This document shows positions 8,996 to 18,802 of a stretch of 64,000 nt of DNA, piece after piece. Below the pieces are notes generated by a model. The model saw only the letters and a list, made by a program, of their open reading frames with translations. It had not been told where the DNA came from and made no database searches. Every line of letters starts with the position of its first letter. Position 1 is the stretch's first letter. Source of the DNA: CAZHNW01 sp942491575 (lineage in GTDB: Bacteria; Spirochaetota; UBA4802; UBA5550); contig CALOBT010000031.1 of assembly GCA_942491575.1 (NCBI GenBank), positions 1,240,001 through 1,304,000 on the forward strand. Reading direction: 5' to 3'. A program made the translations under genes and the position numbers.

Positions 8996-9970
8996 ATGAA
9001 GCACTTAAAGAAGAGAACATTGTTTTATAATAGTTTTTTATATTTAATGCATTTAATTGTTATAATTTATTTAATTTTTAAAATTGTAAATACATTTGTA
9101 ATTGCTGATTATACTAAATTAAATAATCAGTTCAGGTTTCATTCATTGTCGATACTCATTTTTATGACACTAATGTATTTTAGCTCACATCTTTTAAGAG
9201 TGATAAGGCTTTATATTATTATTGATCATGAAAACATTAAACTTCGAGATATGCTAAAGGTACAGATTTTTACTAACGGCGTAAATTTAATTTTGCCCTT
9301 TAGAACTGGAGAATTGTTTAGGATTTATAAATACAATGGACTTATTAACAATTGGTTGAAAACAATACTTGTTATCTTTCTTGAAAGGATTATTGATGTT
9401 TCCATAATTTTTATGATTTTCATTTTTTTTCTGCTAAATTCATCATATAATTTGGATCAATTTGTTTATATTCTTCAATTCGGATTATTCTTCGTTATTT
9501 CGATTTCTGGTATTTATTTTTTATTACCTGAAAATATTTCATCTGTTAAGCTCTATGTTGCAAAGAAGTATAATGTAAATAAAAGTATAATGCTACTTAG
9601 AATTTTAGACAAGCTTGGTAAATTGCTAGAAGAAGTAAAGGGGTTGATAAATAAAAAATTTAAAACTATTTTATTTTTTTCTTTGCTAATATGGTTTTTT
9701 GAAATTTGTACATTTCTTTTTGTTTTTAACCTAAACAGCGACTTTGAGGTAATGCTGATGTTGGCGTTATTTGTATTTCTCGCTGCTTTTTTACCATCAG
9801 GATTAACACATCTTAGTGGTACGGCTCTAGCCTTTTATCAAATATCAAATATAACAGACAATGCAGAAATTATTTCTCACTTGGAAATATATAATATTAT
9901 GATTGTTTTGCCCGCATTACTAATCTCATTATTGTTTTTCATTTTTTTTAGGAAGTTAAGGAGTATTTAA
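8996..9970 (+). CDS. Flippase-like integral membrane protein (LPG synthase TM / UPF0104 type)
   Basis: A 324-residue protein with about seven or eight hydrophobic helices. The signature ILPFRTGELFRIYKY (about 98-112) corresponds to the conserved polar loop of the lysylphosphatidylglycerol-synthase membrane region family, and VFLERIIDVSIIF is its second landmark. Family members are proposed to move lipids or lipid-linked glycans across the inner membrane, which fits a polysaccharide locus, but activity is unproven. The start ATG falls inside the decayed gene upstream. Its stop overlaps the next start in TAATG. Confidence 0.75.
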   Translation: MKHLKKRTLFYNSFLYLMHLIVIIYLIFKIVNTFVIADYTKLNNQFRFHSLSILIFMTLMYFSSHLLRVIRLYIIIDHENIKLRDMLKVQIFTNGVNLILPFRTGELFRIYKYNGLINNWLKTILVIFLERIIDVSIIFMIFIFFLLNSSYNLDQFVYILQFGLFFVISISGIYFLLPENISSVKLYVAKKYNVNKSIMLLRILDKLGKLLEEVKGLINKKFKTILFFSLLIWFFEICTFLFVFNLNSDFEVMLMLALFVFLAAFLPSGLTHLSGTALAFYQISNITDNAEIISHLEIYNIMIVLPALLISLLFFIFFRKLRSI

Positions 9971-11028
9971 TGATTATAGATCCAAACGATACAATAATTC
10001 TTGATTTAGATGGAACTCTCGCAGAAATTAATCTGAATTTAGATTACTCCGAGCGTAAAAAAATAGAAAATATTGCCATTGCTGCTCAAAAAGCACGTGA
10101 GGCAGGTTATAAAGTAGTGATATATACAAGCCGAAATATGAGAACATATAATTGCGATTTAGATAAAATTCATAAGTATACTAAACCTATTGCGGTAAAG
10201 TGGCTTGAAGATCACAATATTTATTATGATGATATTAAATTCGGAAAGGAATGGTGTGGGCCTAATGGCTACTATGTGGATGATAAAAATCTACATCTTG
10301 AAGAATTTGAATTCAAATTTTCTGGTCCATTTTCTGATAAAACCTTTGATGTAATTGTACCATTTTACAATGAAGAGGGTAATGTCACCGTAGCTCACTC
10401 AAATATGAAAAAATTAGAGAGGCTATTGTTTGTAAAAAATTATATATACATAGACAATGGGTCTGTTGATGAAACTGGGGCGATATTGCAAAAATTGTCT
10501 GAAATTGATGATAGTATAAAACTAATTAATATTCAAGAAAATATTGGTTATGGCAATGGTTTCAAGGAAGGATTTAAAGAAAGTTCAGCTGATTATATTC
10601 TGACAAATCATGCTGATATGCAATTCGATCCTTATAGTTATTTTATGATGAATTTTAATTATTTTATCAATAATAAAGACACCATATATAATGTTTTTCC
10701 AAGAAGAATAAATAGGCCGTTTTTTGATAATTTTAATTCGAAGATATTAAGATTTATTATCAGCATATTAAAGTTTAGAAAAATATATGAATTTAATGGG
10801 CAACCAAAAATAATAAAAAAAACGGATATTTTTAGTAATATTGATAAGTTTCCTAACGATTTTCTATTTGATTTAAAATTATATTTATCCATTGAAGATA
10901 GCAAAAAGGTAATTTTACCGGTGGTGCAACAAGATCGGTCTTTTGGGATTTCGTCATGGAGTAAAGGTTTTACGACAAAATTTAATCTATTTATGAAATA
11001 TATTTTTTTTGCTATAACTAATAAATGA
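9970..11028 (+). CDS. HAD phosphatase - family 2 glycosyltransferase fusion
   Basis: A 352-residue two-domain protein. Residues about 1-115 are a HAD domain of the same kind as the gene at 1324: TIILDLDGTLAEI (motif I), VVIYTSRNMRTY, KFGKEWCGPNGYYVDDKN. From about 122, TFDVIVPFYNEEGNVTVAHS opens a GT2 domain with IDNGSVDETG, NIGYGNGFKEGF and TNHADMQFDP, the pattern of dolichol-phosphate-mannose-synthase-like enzymes. The fusion suggests that dephosphorylation of a precursor and glycosyl transfer are linked, though this is inference. It overlaps both neighbours by one and four bases, so the block 8996-14821 is tightly coupled. Confidence 0.85.
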   Translation: MIIDPNDTIILDLDGTLAEINLNLDYSERKKIENIAIAAQKAREAGYKVVIYTSRNMRTYNCDLDKIHKYTKPIAVKWLEDHNIYYDDIKFGKEWCGPNGYYVDDKNLHLEEFEFKFSGPFSDKTFDVIVPFYNEEGNVTVAHSNMKKLERLLFVKNYIYIDNGSVDETGAILQKLSEIDDSIKLINIQENIGYGNGFKEGFKESSADYILTNHADMQFDPYSYFMMNFNYFINNKDTIYNVFPRRINRPFFDNFNSKILRFIISILKFRKIYEFNGQPKIIKKTDIFSNIDKFPNDFLFDLKLYLSIEDSKKVILPVVQQDRSFGISSWSKGFTTKFNLFMKYIFFAITNK

Positions 11029-12500
11029 TAGGTGTTGATATGATAGCTATATATGATGATATATCCAGTGTATCAAATAAAATTAAAGATATTATAAATA
11101 TAAACAGATATGGCGAACTCCATTATAAAAAACAACAATTACATTGTTTGTTTGAGAACATATTTAATGAAGCTGGGATTAGCAAGGTTGTTCACTTGGA
11201 AGATTATTCAGATTTAGAGGAATTAATAAATAAAATAGAAAATGAATCTGGAAAAAAGAAATATGTTTATATGAAATCCAGTATGGCAGTCTTAAATCAA
11301 CAAGAATTGATTAACTTTCTTAAAAAAATAAATTTTGTTGATTTGCCTCTTGCAGTAAATTCTAAACATGGTGATCCTTATCCATTATTAGTTTGTGAAA
11401 GAGTAAAGATTATATCAATACTAAAAAAAATAAAACTTAATAATGATTTTAATAGTCTAAGAGATGACTTAAATGATTTCGAAAAATTTAATAATGAAAA
11501 TTATTTTATTGATATAAGTGATTATAAGAATTTCATCAAATTTCTTCATAGTAATTTTGAATTAAGATATTTTAATTCTATAGAAGAATCTAAATATCAT
11601 ATTGTAAAAAGATCTTCAAATGTTCAAAAAATTAAAAAAGAATACACATATTATGGTCTGCTGCCAGAAGAGTTGAAACAATTTTTTGTAATGCCATATG
11701 ATTATAAAGAAGAGTCTACTAGCAGTGAATATAAAATGAAGAAGTTAAATATTCCTGATGTTGCATTTCAGTGGGTACATGATTCATTTGCAGAAGAAGA
11801 ATTTTATAATCTCCTAGATTCTCTATTTTATTTTCTCTCAAATAGAAAAGTAAAAAATATCAGAAAGAAAAAGTCGGATGAAATGAGGAATTATCTTTAT
11901 ATCGAAAAAGTAAATGCAAGAATATCTGATTTTAAGCAAATTGATTATCTGTATCCAAAAATAGAATCAATGCTAAAGTTTAGGGATTTAAGTCTTGATG
12001 AAATAGTTGATGAATATAAAAATCTTTATTCAAAGATAAATTTAAAATACAAACTTAGCACCTATTTGGCGATAAGTCATGGCGACCTATGTTTTTCAAA
12101 CATTCTTTATGATAAAAAGACTGATTTGGTGAATTTTATTGATGTGAAAGGAGCATTGACTGAAGAAGAGCTTTACATGGATCCATTCTATGATTTAGCA
12201 AAGTTATCACATTCAATAATGGGTAATTATGATTATATTAATAGCGGTTTGTTCGATTTAAATTTTGATAATGGCTTAAATATTTCAATCGATGTTCAAA
12301 TAAGCCAACATACAAATATTTTAAAAAATAATTTTATAAAGAAACTGAATAAATCAGAATTTTCATACGAGCTTGTTAGATTGTATGAAGCATCTTTGTT
12401 TTTAAGTATGCTACCGCTTCATAGTGATTCTCCAAAGAAAGTAATGGCTTTCATTTTAACTGCGACAGAAATTATCGAAGAGCTAAAGAACAATGCTTAA
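11025..12500 (+). CDS. Capsule biosynthesis protein with C-terminal phosphotransferase-like domain
   Basis: A 491-residue protein. The C-terminal half holds ISHGDLCFSNILYD (about 347-360), the catalytic loop of APH/choline-kinase-like enzymes with HGD and N, then NFIDVKGAL and DPFYDLAKLSHSIMGNYDYI, where the usual IDPRG reads IDVKG. LSMLPLHSDSPKKV near the end is also characteristic. Residues about 195-250 (KRSSNVQKIKKEYTYYGLL) match the bridging region of capsule NTP-transferase/kinase proteins. The first 190 residues lack a recognisable nucleotide-binding loop and may be a degenerate nucleotidyltransferase domain. ATG 11040 is an alternative start with AGGTG before it. The wreck at 2430-3935 is a relative. 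Confidence 0.65.
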   Translation: MIGVDMIAIYDDISSVSNKIKDIININRYGELHYKKQQLHCLFENIFNEAGISKVVHLEDYSDLEELINKIENESGKKKYVYMKSSMAVLNQQELINFLKKINFVDLPLAVNSKHGDPYPLLVCERVKIISILKKIKLNNDFNSLRDDLNDFEKFNNENYFIDISDYKNFIKFLHSNFELRYFNSIEESKYHIVKRSSNVQKIKKEYTYYGLLPEELKQFFVMPYDYKEESTSSEYKMKKLNIPDVAFQWVHDSFAEEEFYNLLDSLFYFLSNRKVKNIRKKKSDEMRNYLYIEKVNARISDFKQIDYLYPKIESMLKFRDLSLDEIVDEYKNLYSKINLKYKLSTYLAISHGDLCFSNILYDKKTDLVNFIDVKGALTEEELYMDPFYDLAKLSHSIMGNYDYINSGLFDLNFDNGLNISIDVQISQHTNILKNNFIKKLNKSEFSYELVRLYEASLFLSMLPLHSDSPKKVMAFILTATEIIEELKNNA

Positions 12501-14400
12501 ACGCCTCAATTATTTTAAAAATGACGCCATATTTAATTATCTAGCATTTTTAAATGTAATTTTGTTTTTTGTTTATTTTCCTCTTGATGTCGCAAGTATA
12601 AGTGGTCTTTCTTTTTTAAAATTGAAGAATATAGGATATTATGGAGCCCAGCAACATTTCGGTCATGATTCGGTTTCATACACTAAAGTTTTTATTCTCT
12701 CATGTTTTATTGCCGCTTTTTTATTTTTATTAATTAATTTATTGCATAAATATAAAACATTATTAATCACTTTTCTTATTGCTATTTTAATGTTTCAATT
12801 ATGTAGTTATCATAAATATTTTAATTCTGAAAGAGTTATTGTACTGTTTTTGGTAAGTGCAATCGCTGCTTATATTCTTCATGTTTCAGAGTTTGTTAAT
12901 TTTTCAGTTGATCATCTAAAAATTAATAGTGGTGAATTTGTTAAAATAAATATTGTTAATTGCTTTTTATGTATACTATTAATAGTAATTTATCTTAGTA
13001 CTTACACTAGTTATGTATCTTTTCACTATGCAGAGATGACAATTTTCTCTAAATTTTGGAAGGTTGTTGAATCTCCTACAATTTTTGTTCCTAGACATGG
13101 ATTATATGAAGTTTTTCTGCAAAAATTTCTGTCATTTTTTATATCAAGTTATGAATTAATTGCTCATGCTTCTATGTTTTTTATTAAGTTTTTTTCTTAT
13201 AGCGCATCACTTTTGGTTATATTCCTTATCTATAGTAAAATTAGGGATATCTGGTTCGTATTTTTCTATATGATTCTTGTGCATTCTGTTGCTTTCGGTG
13301 CGTCATGGCATGCAAGTTTAATTCTTTTAGGCTTTTTGGGATTCATGATTTTTAATCAACAAAAGAAAAAACGAAAATTAATTGCATTTGCAATTGGAAC
13401 ATGTGCTGCTATTGCGTATTTTTTAAGAATTGATATTGGAATCTTTATCGTTATTGCTAGTTTTATTTGTATTATGCTTTATGGTGATCTTCGATTCGTA
13501 CTATTGTTTTTAATCGGTTGTATATTTCCTTTTATCGTATATATAATGTTCTGGAGTTTTGATAGTCTAGTAGAATTTATTCAGTTAACAACTGTGATGC
13601 CTATTAAATTTAACGACCTGGTGTGGGGAGCTGGTAAATTAAATTTTATCGATGGGCATTTAATTACCTCAAAGTTGTTCGTTCAATATTTTTTCTTGAT
13701 TATCAGTATTTCTTTATCAATAAAATATCTAAAACTTTCACAATATGATATTATTCCTTTTGTTTTTTTAATATTATTAAGTGCAGCATCTTTTAAAATA
13801 CTTCTGGTGAGAATTGATGGTTCTCGGCAATTCTATTTTACTAGTTTTCTTATATCATTACCATATGTGATGTTTTTTGTTAGAAGTAAAATTAGAAGTG
13901 GTGTTTATTTAATTGTAGTTCCGGCTCTTCTATTTTTAATTTTTTCTTTTCCTGCGTTTCATAGTCACCCAATGAAAATGCCAATTAAGTCAGTATTTAG
14001 TGAAAAGTATAAACCCGTTATTAGTGAATCTAATTATTTAAAAAATCAAACTATGAGGGCAAAAGAGGTGTTACTTACTAAGAAATACTATGACATAATT
14101 GTAAAGAATAAAGATCAAATTTCATTCTTTCCTTTTTCTGGGTATCTATATGTTTTATATAATTCTAAGCCCCTAGGTAAATATACCGATAGTTATCAAA
14201 TATATCCATTTGATAATTTAGAAATTAAAAAACAGATAATTGCTTCAAAATATATATTTTGGTATAGGAATAATTTGGATGGCGTACCTGATATAAAACG
14301 ATTGTCCTACCAATTAAATATTATTGCAAAATATTTTGAAATAATAGCAAACGAGAATAATGGTGAATTAATTGTATACAAAAGAATTAAAGACATATGA
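12493..14400 (+). CDS. Large polytopic membrane protein, possible GT-C glycosyltransferase
   Basis: A 635-residue protein with about eleven to thirteen hydrophobic helices over residues 15-490 and a soluble C-terminal domain of about 140 residues. An early periplasmic-looking loop contains FHYAEMTIFSKFWKVV and IFVPRHGLYEVFLQKF, and charged residues in the first large loop recall lipid-phosphate-sugar-dependent GT-C enzymes, but I see no diagnostic motif and do not claim the family. It follows a GT2 of dolichol-phosphate-mannose-synthase type and precedes a GtrA protein, a combination common in systems that decorate a glycan outside the cytoplasm using a polyprenyl-phosphate sugar (inference). 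It overlaps its neighbours by 8 and 29 bases. Confidence 0.6.
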   Translation: MLKRLNYFKNDAIFNYLAFLNVILFFVYFPLDVASISGLSFLKLKNIGYYGAQQHFGHDSVSYTKVFILSCFIAAFLFLLINLLHKYKTLLITFLIAILMFQLCSYHKYFNSERVIVLFLVSAIAAYILHVSEFVNFSVDHLKINSGEFVKINIVNCFLCILLIVIYLSTYTSYVSFHYAEMTIFSKFWKVVESPTIFVPRHGLYEVFLQKFLSFFISSYELIAHASMFFIKFFSYSASLLVIFLIYSKIRDIWFVFFYMILVHSVAFGASWHASLILLGFLGFMIFNQQKKKRKLIAFAIGTCAAIAYFLRIDIGIFIVIASFICIMLYGDLRFVLLFLIGCIFPFIVYIMFWSFDSLVEFIQLTTVMPIKFNDLVWGAGKLNFIDGHLITSKLFVQYFFLIISISLSIKYLKLSQYDIIPFVFLILLSAASFKILLVRIDGSRQFYFTSFLISLPYVMFFVRSKIRSGVYLIVVPALLFLIFSFPAFHSHPMKMPIKSVFSEKYKPVISESNYLKNQTMRAKEVLLTKKYYDIIVKNKDQISFFPFSGYLYVLYNSKPLGKYTDSYQIYPFDNLEIKKQIIASKYIFWYRNNLDGVPDIKRLSYQLNIIAKYFEIIANENNGELIVYKRIKDI

Positions 14401-14821
14401 TATTATTTTTAGATACGTTTTATTTGTGGGTGTATCAATAAGTATTAACTTAGGTATTCAATATATCTCTTTATTGATTTATTCTGGCAAATTCGCAATA
14501 TATTTTGCAATGTTCTTTGGTACAATTTCTGCATTTATAGTAAAATTTATTTTAGACAAGTTTTTTGTTTTTCAATTCAAATCTGAATCATTAAAACAGG
14601 ATCTTAGTAAATTTATCCTGTATACTGCTTTAAGTGTGATTACTACTTTAATATTTTGGATTACTGAAATATTATTTAATAAGCTTTTTAATTATGAATG
14701 GGCAAAGTACGTTGGAGCATTACTTGGTCTAATACTTGGCTATACTATGAAATACTGGTTAGATAAAAATTTTGTTTTTATTTCGAGAAAGACAGATGTT
14801 TTGAAAATTTTAATAATGTAG
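14372..14821 (+). CDS. GtrA-family membrane protein
   Basis: A 149-residue protein with four membrane helices. The landmarks FRYVLFVGVSISINLGIQYISL, FILDKFFVFQF and LGYTMKYWLDKNFVF match the GtrA family (the repeated K-F-x-x-DKxFVF pattern). GtrA proteins are thought to flip polyprenyl-phosphate-linked glucose or similar units, working with a polyprenyl-phosphate glycosyltransferase and a membrane glycosyltransferase; the genes at 9970 and 12493 could be those partners. The start is a TTG within the end of the previous gene. It is the last gene of the AT-rich block before the insertion sequences. Confidence 0.82.
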   Translation: MYTKELKTYDIIFRYVLFVGVSISINLGIQYISLLIYSGKFAIYFAMFFGTISAFIVKFILDKFFVFQFKSESLKQDLSKFILYTALSVITTLIFWITEILFNKLFNYEWAKYVGALLGLILGYTMKYWLDKNFVFISRKTDVLKILIM

Positions 14822-14952
14822 CATACATATTGTTATTAATATTTCATAATTTTAAGTATAATGACCCCAGAAATCCAGACCATTCGATTTGAAATTTAAG
14901 GTGGAAATCTCCTTCAGATAATTTTAAAGGAGACGACACTGCATATTCCGGT

Positions 14953-15040
14953 GAAACCTGCCACCTGTTCCGGAGCAAAGTTTACCATTTTCAAAAACTT
15001 CTCAGCATGTAAATCTGTTATTTTTCAGGTGGCAGGTTTC
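14953..15040. repeat. Inverted repeat next to IS66
   Basis: GAAACCTGCCACCTG at 14953-14967 is repeated in exact inverted form at 15026-15040, with 58 bases between. The gene-free stretch 14822-15076 also holds a purine-rich AAAGGAGACGACAC string but no coding frame. It looks like the border of an older mobile element; I could not assign the family. Confidence 0.6.
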
Positions 15041-16668
15041 CTCCAGAATTATTTTTTTTTAGCTTCCGCATCGAGCGTAAGCGTCGTAAGCGTCAAATAA
15101 ACGTAAGCGTCAAATAAACTACAGTACAACCCTGTCGGGCAGCAGGGCCCTGTAATCATCTTTTGATTCAGCAAGAGGCAGTTCCTCAAAGATAAATTTC
15201 AGATATTTATATGGCTCCAGACCATTAGCCCTGGCCGATTCTACGAGGCTGTAAAGAATCGCACTGGAATGAGCGCCTCTGGGAGTATTTGAAAACAACC
15301 AGTTTTTCAGTCCCATTACAAATGGTCTGATTGCATTCTCGGTAAGATTATTGTCAGGTGTCAAGAGATAATGATCAACATATTTGATCAGTTTATCCCA
15401 TTGATCCAGCGTATACCTGATAGCTTCACCAGCCTTGCTTTTAGGTGTCACAGAATCGACCTGAGTTTGCAGCCAGTTATAAAAGGCATCAAGTAGAGGA
15501 GTAACTTCTTTCTTGCGCGTTTCAACGAATTTTTCAGCAGAGAGATTCGCTTGTCTCAACTTTTTTTCAATAGCATATATCTTCTTGATGTAATCCATAC
15601 CTTTGAAACCCACCTTGGACTTCTTATTTAGCTTATATGCCTGTTCAAAGTATCTTCGGGCATGGGCAAAGCAGCCTACATGAAAAATGCAATCTTTCTC
15701 TGAAGCCTTATTATAGCCAGCATATCCATCAGTTTGCAGGTAACCAGTATATTCTTTAAGAAACTTGTCGGGAATTTCGCCAGACCGGGTTGGGTGATAC
15801 TGGTAGAGCACCAATGGTTTTTCCTCTGGAGTATATCCCATGGTGACCCACATGTATGACTTGCTCTCTGCTTTCCTTACCGGTTCTCTAAGAACCTGCA
15901 AAGATGTTTCATCCATTCTAATTACGGGCCCACCTCTTATCTCATCAACCATAAGATCAATTAGTGGTTTACACTTCTCAGCTGCAAGAAGAGACCAGTT
16001 ACACAAAGTCGCCCTTGATAATTCAATATCCAGCCGTTCAAATATTTTTGACTGCCGGAAAAAGGGCAACGCGTCACAGAATTTTGCTGTTACTGTATAA
16101 GCAACTAATCCGGCACTGGCAATTCCCTGAGGGATAAGCCGTGGTGGCATAGTTGCTATTTTTATTTCAGGAATTTCTTCAATTTCAAATCCTTCACAGG
16201 CACAGGGGCCATACTTCTTTCTGATGTGCTTGTTAACAATCATCTTTGGAGGGATAATATCGAGTTCTTCAGATGTTACTTCTCCAATGGTCGGGCGTTC
16301 TTTGCCACAACATGGACATGCTTTCTCTTCGTCTGAAAGATCATGGATGATTTCTTCTCTATCAATATAGGCTGGCAAAGGCTTTCTACCCCGTTTTTTG
16401 CGGGTATGGCCTTTTACGTCAGTTGCTTTTTCTGCCTGTTTAGCCGGTTCATTTTCTTCACAGGAACCATCTTCTGCTTCATTGAAAAGACGCATCTGGT
16501 TCTCATCTTCAGGGGTAAGCTTTTCACTCTTTTTCCCATAGAGCATTCGCTGAAGAGATTTGTATTTTTCTTGAAGGTATGAATGTTCTTCCTTTAGAGA
16601 GGTATGTTCTTCCTCAAGCTTTGAGTATGCTTCCTTTTTTTCGTTTGAAAGATTGATAATTATATCTT

Positions 16669-17970
16669 CACTACTGTCCCATAAAATATAGGGATAGATA
16701 AAAAATGCTATTAATCTCCCTGCCGATATTTATAGTTGATGTCGACAAACACTCAACAAATCAGCAGTTAAGGAGACTAATAGCATGTTTACAACTAAAA
16801 CAATACTGTCACAAATGCAATCATTTATTTCTGGATATGATTTTGAAAAAGTCGTTTTAGCACACAATGGAGATAAAGGCATCAGAAAATTTAGCACGAA
16901 AAACCTGATGAGCATTATGATTTTTACTCACATGTCAGCCAAGGAAAGTATCCGCGATATTATTGATTCATTATAAAGTAAAAAGAATCTCTTGTATCAC
17001 CTGGGATTACAGTCGATTTCAAGAAACAATTTGTCGTATGCGCTTGGGAAAAGGCCACAGGAAATATTCGAGAAAACATTTTATATGCTTCTCGGCAGAC
17101 TTCAAAATGAAAGAGGATTGTTGGCTGACAAACGGTTTAAATTTAAACTACCGGTTCGAGTACTTGACTCAACGACAATAGGTCTTTGTTTGTCTTTATT
17201 CGACTGGGCAAAATTTAGGACAACCAAAGGCGGTATCAAGTTACATGTCATGTTGAACCCCAGAGAGCAGCTTCCAGAATTTATGATAAGCACCGTAGCA
17301 GGGGAGCATGACATTCAGGCTGCCCGCCAGATGCCAATTGTTAAAAATGCTATTATTGTAATGGATAAAGGGTACATAGATTTCAATTTTCTTCAAAAGA
17401 TCAATAAAAACAGGGCTTTTTTTGTTACCAGAACAAAATCCAACACTCAATACCGAATAATAGAGAGAATGGAAAAAACCCATAAAAATATTCGAGCAGA
17501 CTGGAAAGTAAAATTTAGCAGTTACAAGAAGATAGAATACCCAGAATATTTGAGAATCGTTAGATATAGGGATATAGAAACTAATAGAACCTACGAGTTT
17601 ATGACAAACAATTTCAACCTGTCGGCAAAGACGATTGCGGATATTTACAAATCTCGCTGGGACATTGAACTATTCTTTAAATGGATAAAACAAAATTTGA
17701 AGATTAAGACTTTTATAGGCACTTCTGAGAATGCTGTTAAAATACAAATCTGGACTGCAATGATTGCATATCTGCTGACTGAATATATACGATTTAAATC
17801 AAAAAGTTCATTTACTTTGCTAAAAACGTTCAGGATATTAAGGGATAATATTCTGCATAGCTACGACTTATTTGACTTGCTAAGGGAGAAAGCTCCTCCC
17901 GAAACCAGGAAAAATATGAGTACAAACTTGCAGATGACTTTTGGATTTTAAAATCTATGGGACAGCAGTG
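16669..17970 (+). mobile_element. IS4-family (DUF4372-type) insertion sequence
   Basis: Terminal inverted repeats of about 21 bases begin CACTACTGTCCCATA on the left (16669) and CACTGCTGTCCCATA on the right (ending 17970). They are flanked by a perfect 9-bp direct repeat TTATATCTT at 16660-16668 and 17971-17979, the target duplication. One transposase gene runs the full length on the + strand. Insertion is into IS66 tnpC on the opposite strand. Confidence 0.93.
16785..17951 (+). pseudogene. IS4-family transposase with an in-frame stop
   Basis: The gene opens MFTTKTILSQMQSFISGYDF, a DUF4372-like N-terminus, with AAGGAG upstream. A TAA at 16974-16976 ends the first piece after 63 residues (..RDIIDSL), and the same frame continues SKKNLLYHLGLQSISRNNL to 17951. 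The catalytic DDE set is present in the second piece: VRVLDSTTIGL, IVMDKGYIDF and the YKSRWDIELFFKWIKQNL signature (Y-R-E-K). A single base change to a stop explains the break; only readthrough or reinitiation (for example at 16992) could give a product, which would lack the N-terminal domain. Confidence 0.9.
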
Positions 17971-18067
17971 TTATATCTTTTAACTTTTCATAATCGTCCG
18001 GAAGGTTGTTTTTGTTAATACTCATGAATCCATCATGGAGAAATGAAAAATAATTAATACTACTTTT

Positions 18068-18415
18068 TTATGAAACCGAGGAATAATTTAATTTTTTGTG
18101 AGCACTAAAAAAATTGATGCCATCAAAAAGCATCTCAAGCTGCTTCTCTGTAATCTCTCTGCATTCATCAGCATTCTTTGGCCAGGGAAACTTCTCTTCT
18201 TCCAGTCTTTTGAGCCACATGCAGAAACCATTTCTATCCCAGTAAATGATTTTTAATCTGCGTCTATTTCTGTTGCAGAAAACATAAAGGTTTCCAGTAA
18301 ATGGATCATGTTGCAGCTCTTCCTGGATTAACACTGTCAGGCCATTGATCTGTTTTCTCATATCAGTAGGCCCTGGTTTTAAAAATATCTTAACATTTTC
18401 CCAGTTGATTTTCAT
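18068..18415 (-). CDS. tnpB: IS66 accessory protein TnpB
   Basis: A 115-residue protein with the hallmark sequence of IS66 ORF2: VKIFLKPGPTDMRKQINGL near the start, FCNRNRRRLKIIYWDRNGF in the middle and WLKRLEEEKFPWP. It is required together with TnpA and TnpC for transposition of canonical IS66 elements, though its biochemical role is not settled. It overlaps tnpA by four bases and precedes the broken tnpC. The frame is intact. Confidence 0.95.
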   Translation of the reverse strand: MKINWENVKIFLKPGPTDMRKQINGLTVLIQEELQHDPFTGNLYVFCNRNRRRLKIIYWDRNGFCMWLKRLEEEKFPWPKNADECREITEKQLEMLFDGINFFSAHKKLNYSSVS

Positions 18416-18720
18416 GAATCATCCCTCAGAGCTGATATGATTTTCCTCAGTGTTTTTTCAGAAAAATCATCAGGGATTAATATCTTTAGATCATCCTGAA
18501 GAATAATTTCCAACTTTTCTGATTTTCCTGGATAATATTTAACAGGTAATTGCTGAAGTGATGTTGATTTATTTTCCTGATCAAATAGCCTTTTCCATTT
18601 ATTGAAAGTCCAGTAGCCAAGGTTATTTTGTCTGCAGTATTCGCGTTGTGTTGTGCTGGCTGTTTTGAATAACTGATAATGCTGCTGCCAGTAATCTCGG
18701 GTTGAATTTTTCCGACTCAT
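18412..18720 (-). CDS. tnpA: IS66 accessory protein TnpA (helix-turn-helix)
   Basis: A 102-residue protein. Residues about 8-50 (YWQQHYQLFKTASTTQREYC, then NLGYWTFNKWKRLF) form the helix-turn-helix of IS66 ORF1, a likely DNA-binding subunit. The C-terminal half is the variable LEIILQDDLKILIPDDFSEKTLRK segment. It starts just inside the right end of the element, with AAGGAGAAC upstream as ribosome site. The stop overlaps tnpB. Confidence 0.9.
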   Translation of the reverse strand: MSRKNSTRDYWQQHYQLFKTASTTQREYCRQNNLGYWTFNKWKRLFDQENKSTSLQQLPVKYYPGKSEKLEIILQDDLKILIPDDFSEKTLRKIISALRDDS

Positions 18721-18802
18721 ATAGTTCTCCTTGTTTTTTATGGAGAACTATATCATGCTGGTCAAGATGCAGTTGTTTTGACGCTTACAAAATGCAGGCA
18801 TT

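Larger units (their letters stand above)
15119..18025 (-). pseudogene. tnpC: IS66 transposase TnpC, split by an IS4-family insertion
   Basis: Removing 16669-17970 and one 9-bp duplicate restores one frame of about 531 residues starting MSINKNNLPDDYEKLKDI at 18025, then a coiled stretch rich in Glu and Lys, then LYGKKSEKL. The distal 475 residues are intact: a zinc-ribbon region CPCCGKE..., the DDE catalytic residues in VIRMDETSLQVL, LQTDGYAGYNKA and LTENAIRPFVMGL, and a C-terminal PYKYLKFIFEELP segment. The disrupted part is the N-terminal 20 or so residues, so a shortened protein from an internal start is conceivable but would lack the proper N-terminus. Confidence 0.92.
15077..18788 (-). 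mobile_element. IS66-family insertion sequence, interrupted
   Basis: The element carries tnpA, tnpB and tnpC in the usual order on the minus strand. Its right end at 18788 reads, inwards, GTAAGCGTCAAAACAAC. At the left, GTAAGCGTC occurs three times (15077, 15086 and 15103), the last two followed by AAATAAAC, so the true left terminus is one of these; GTAA starts are typical of IS66 ends. I found no matching 8-bp target duplication outside any of the three. The element contains an IS4-family insertion in tnpC, so it can no longer make its own TnpC unless that copy excises. Confidence 0.85.
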
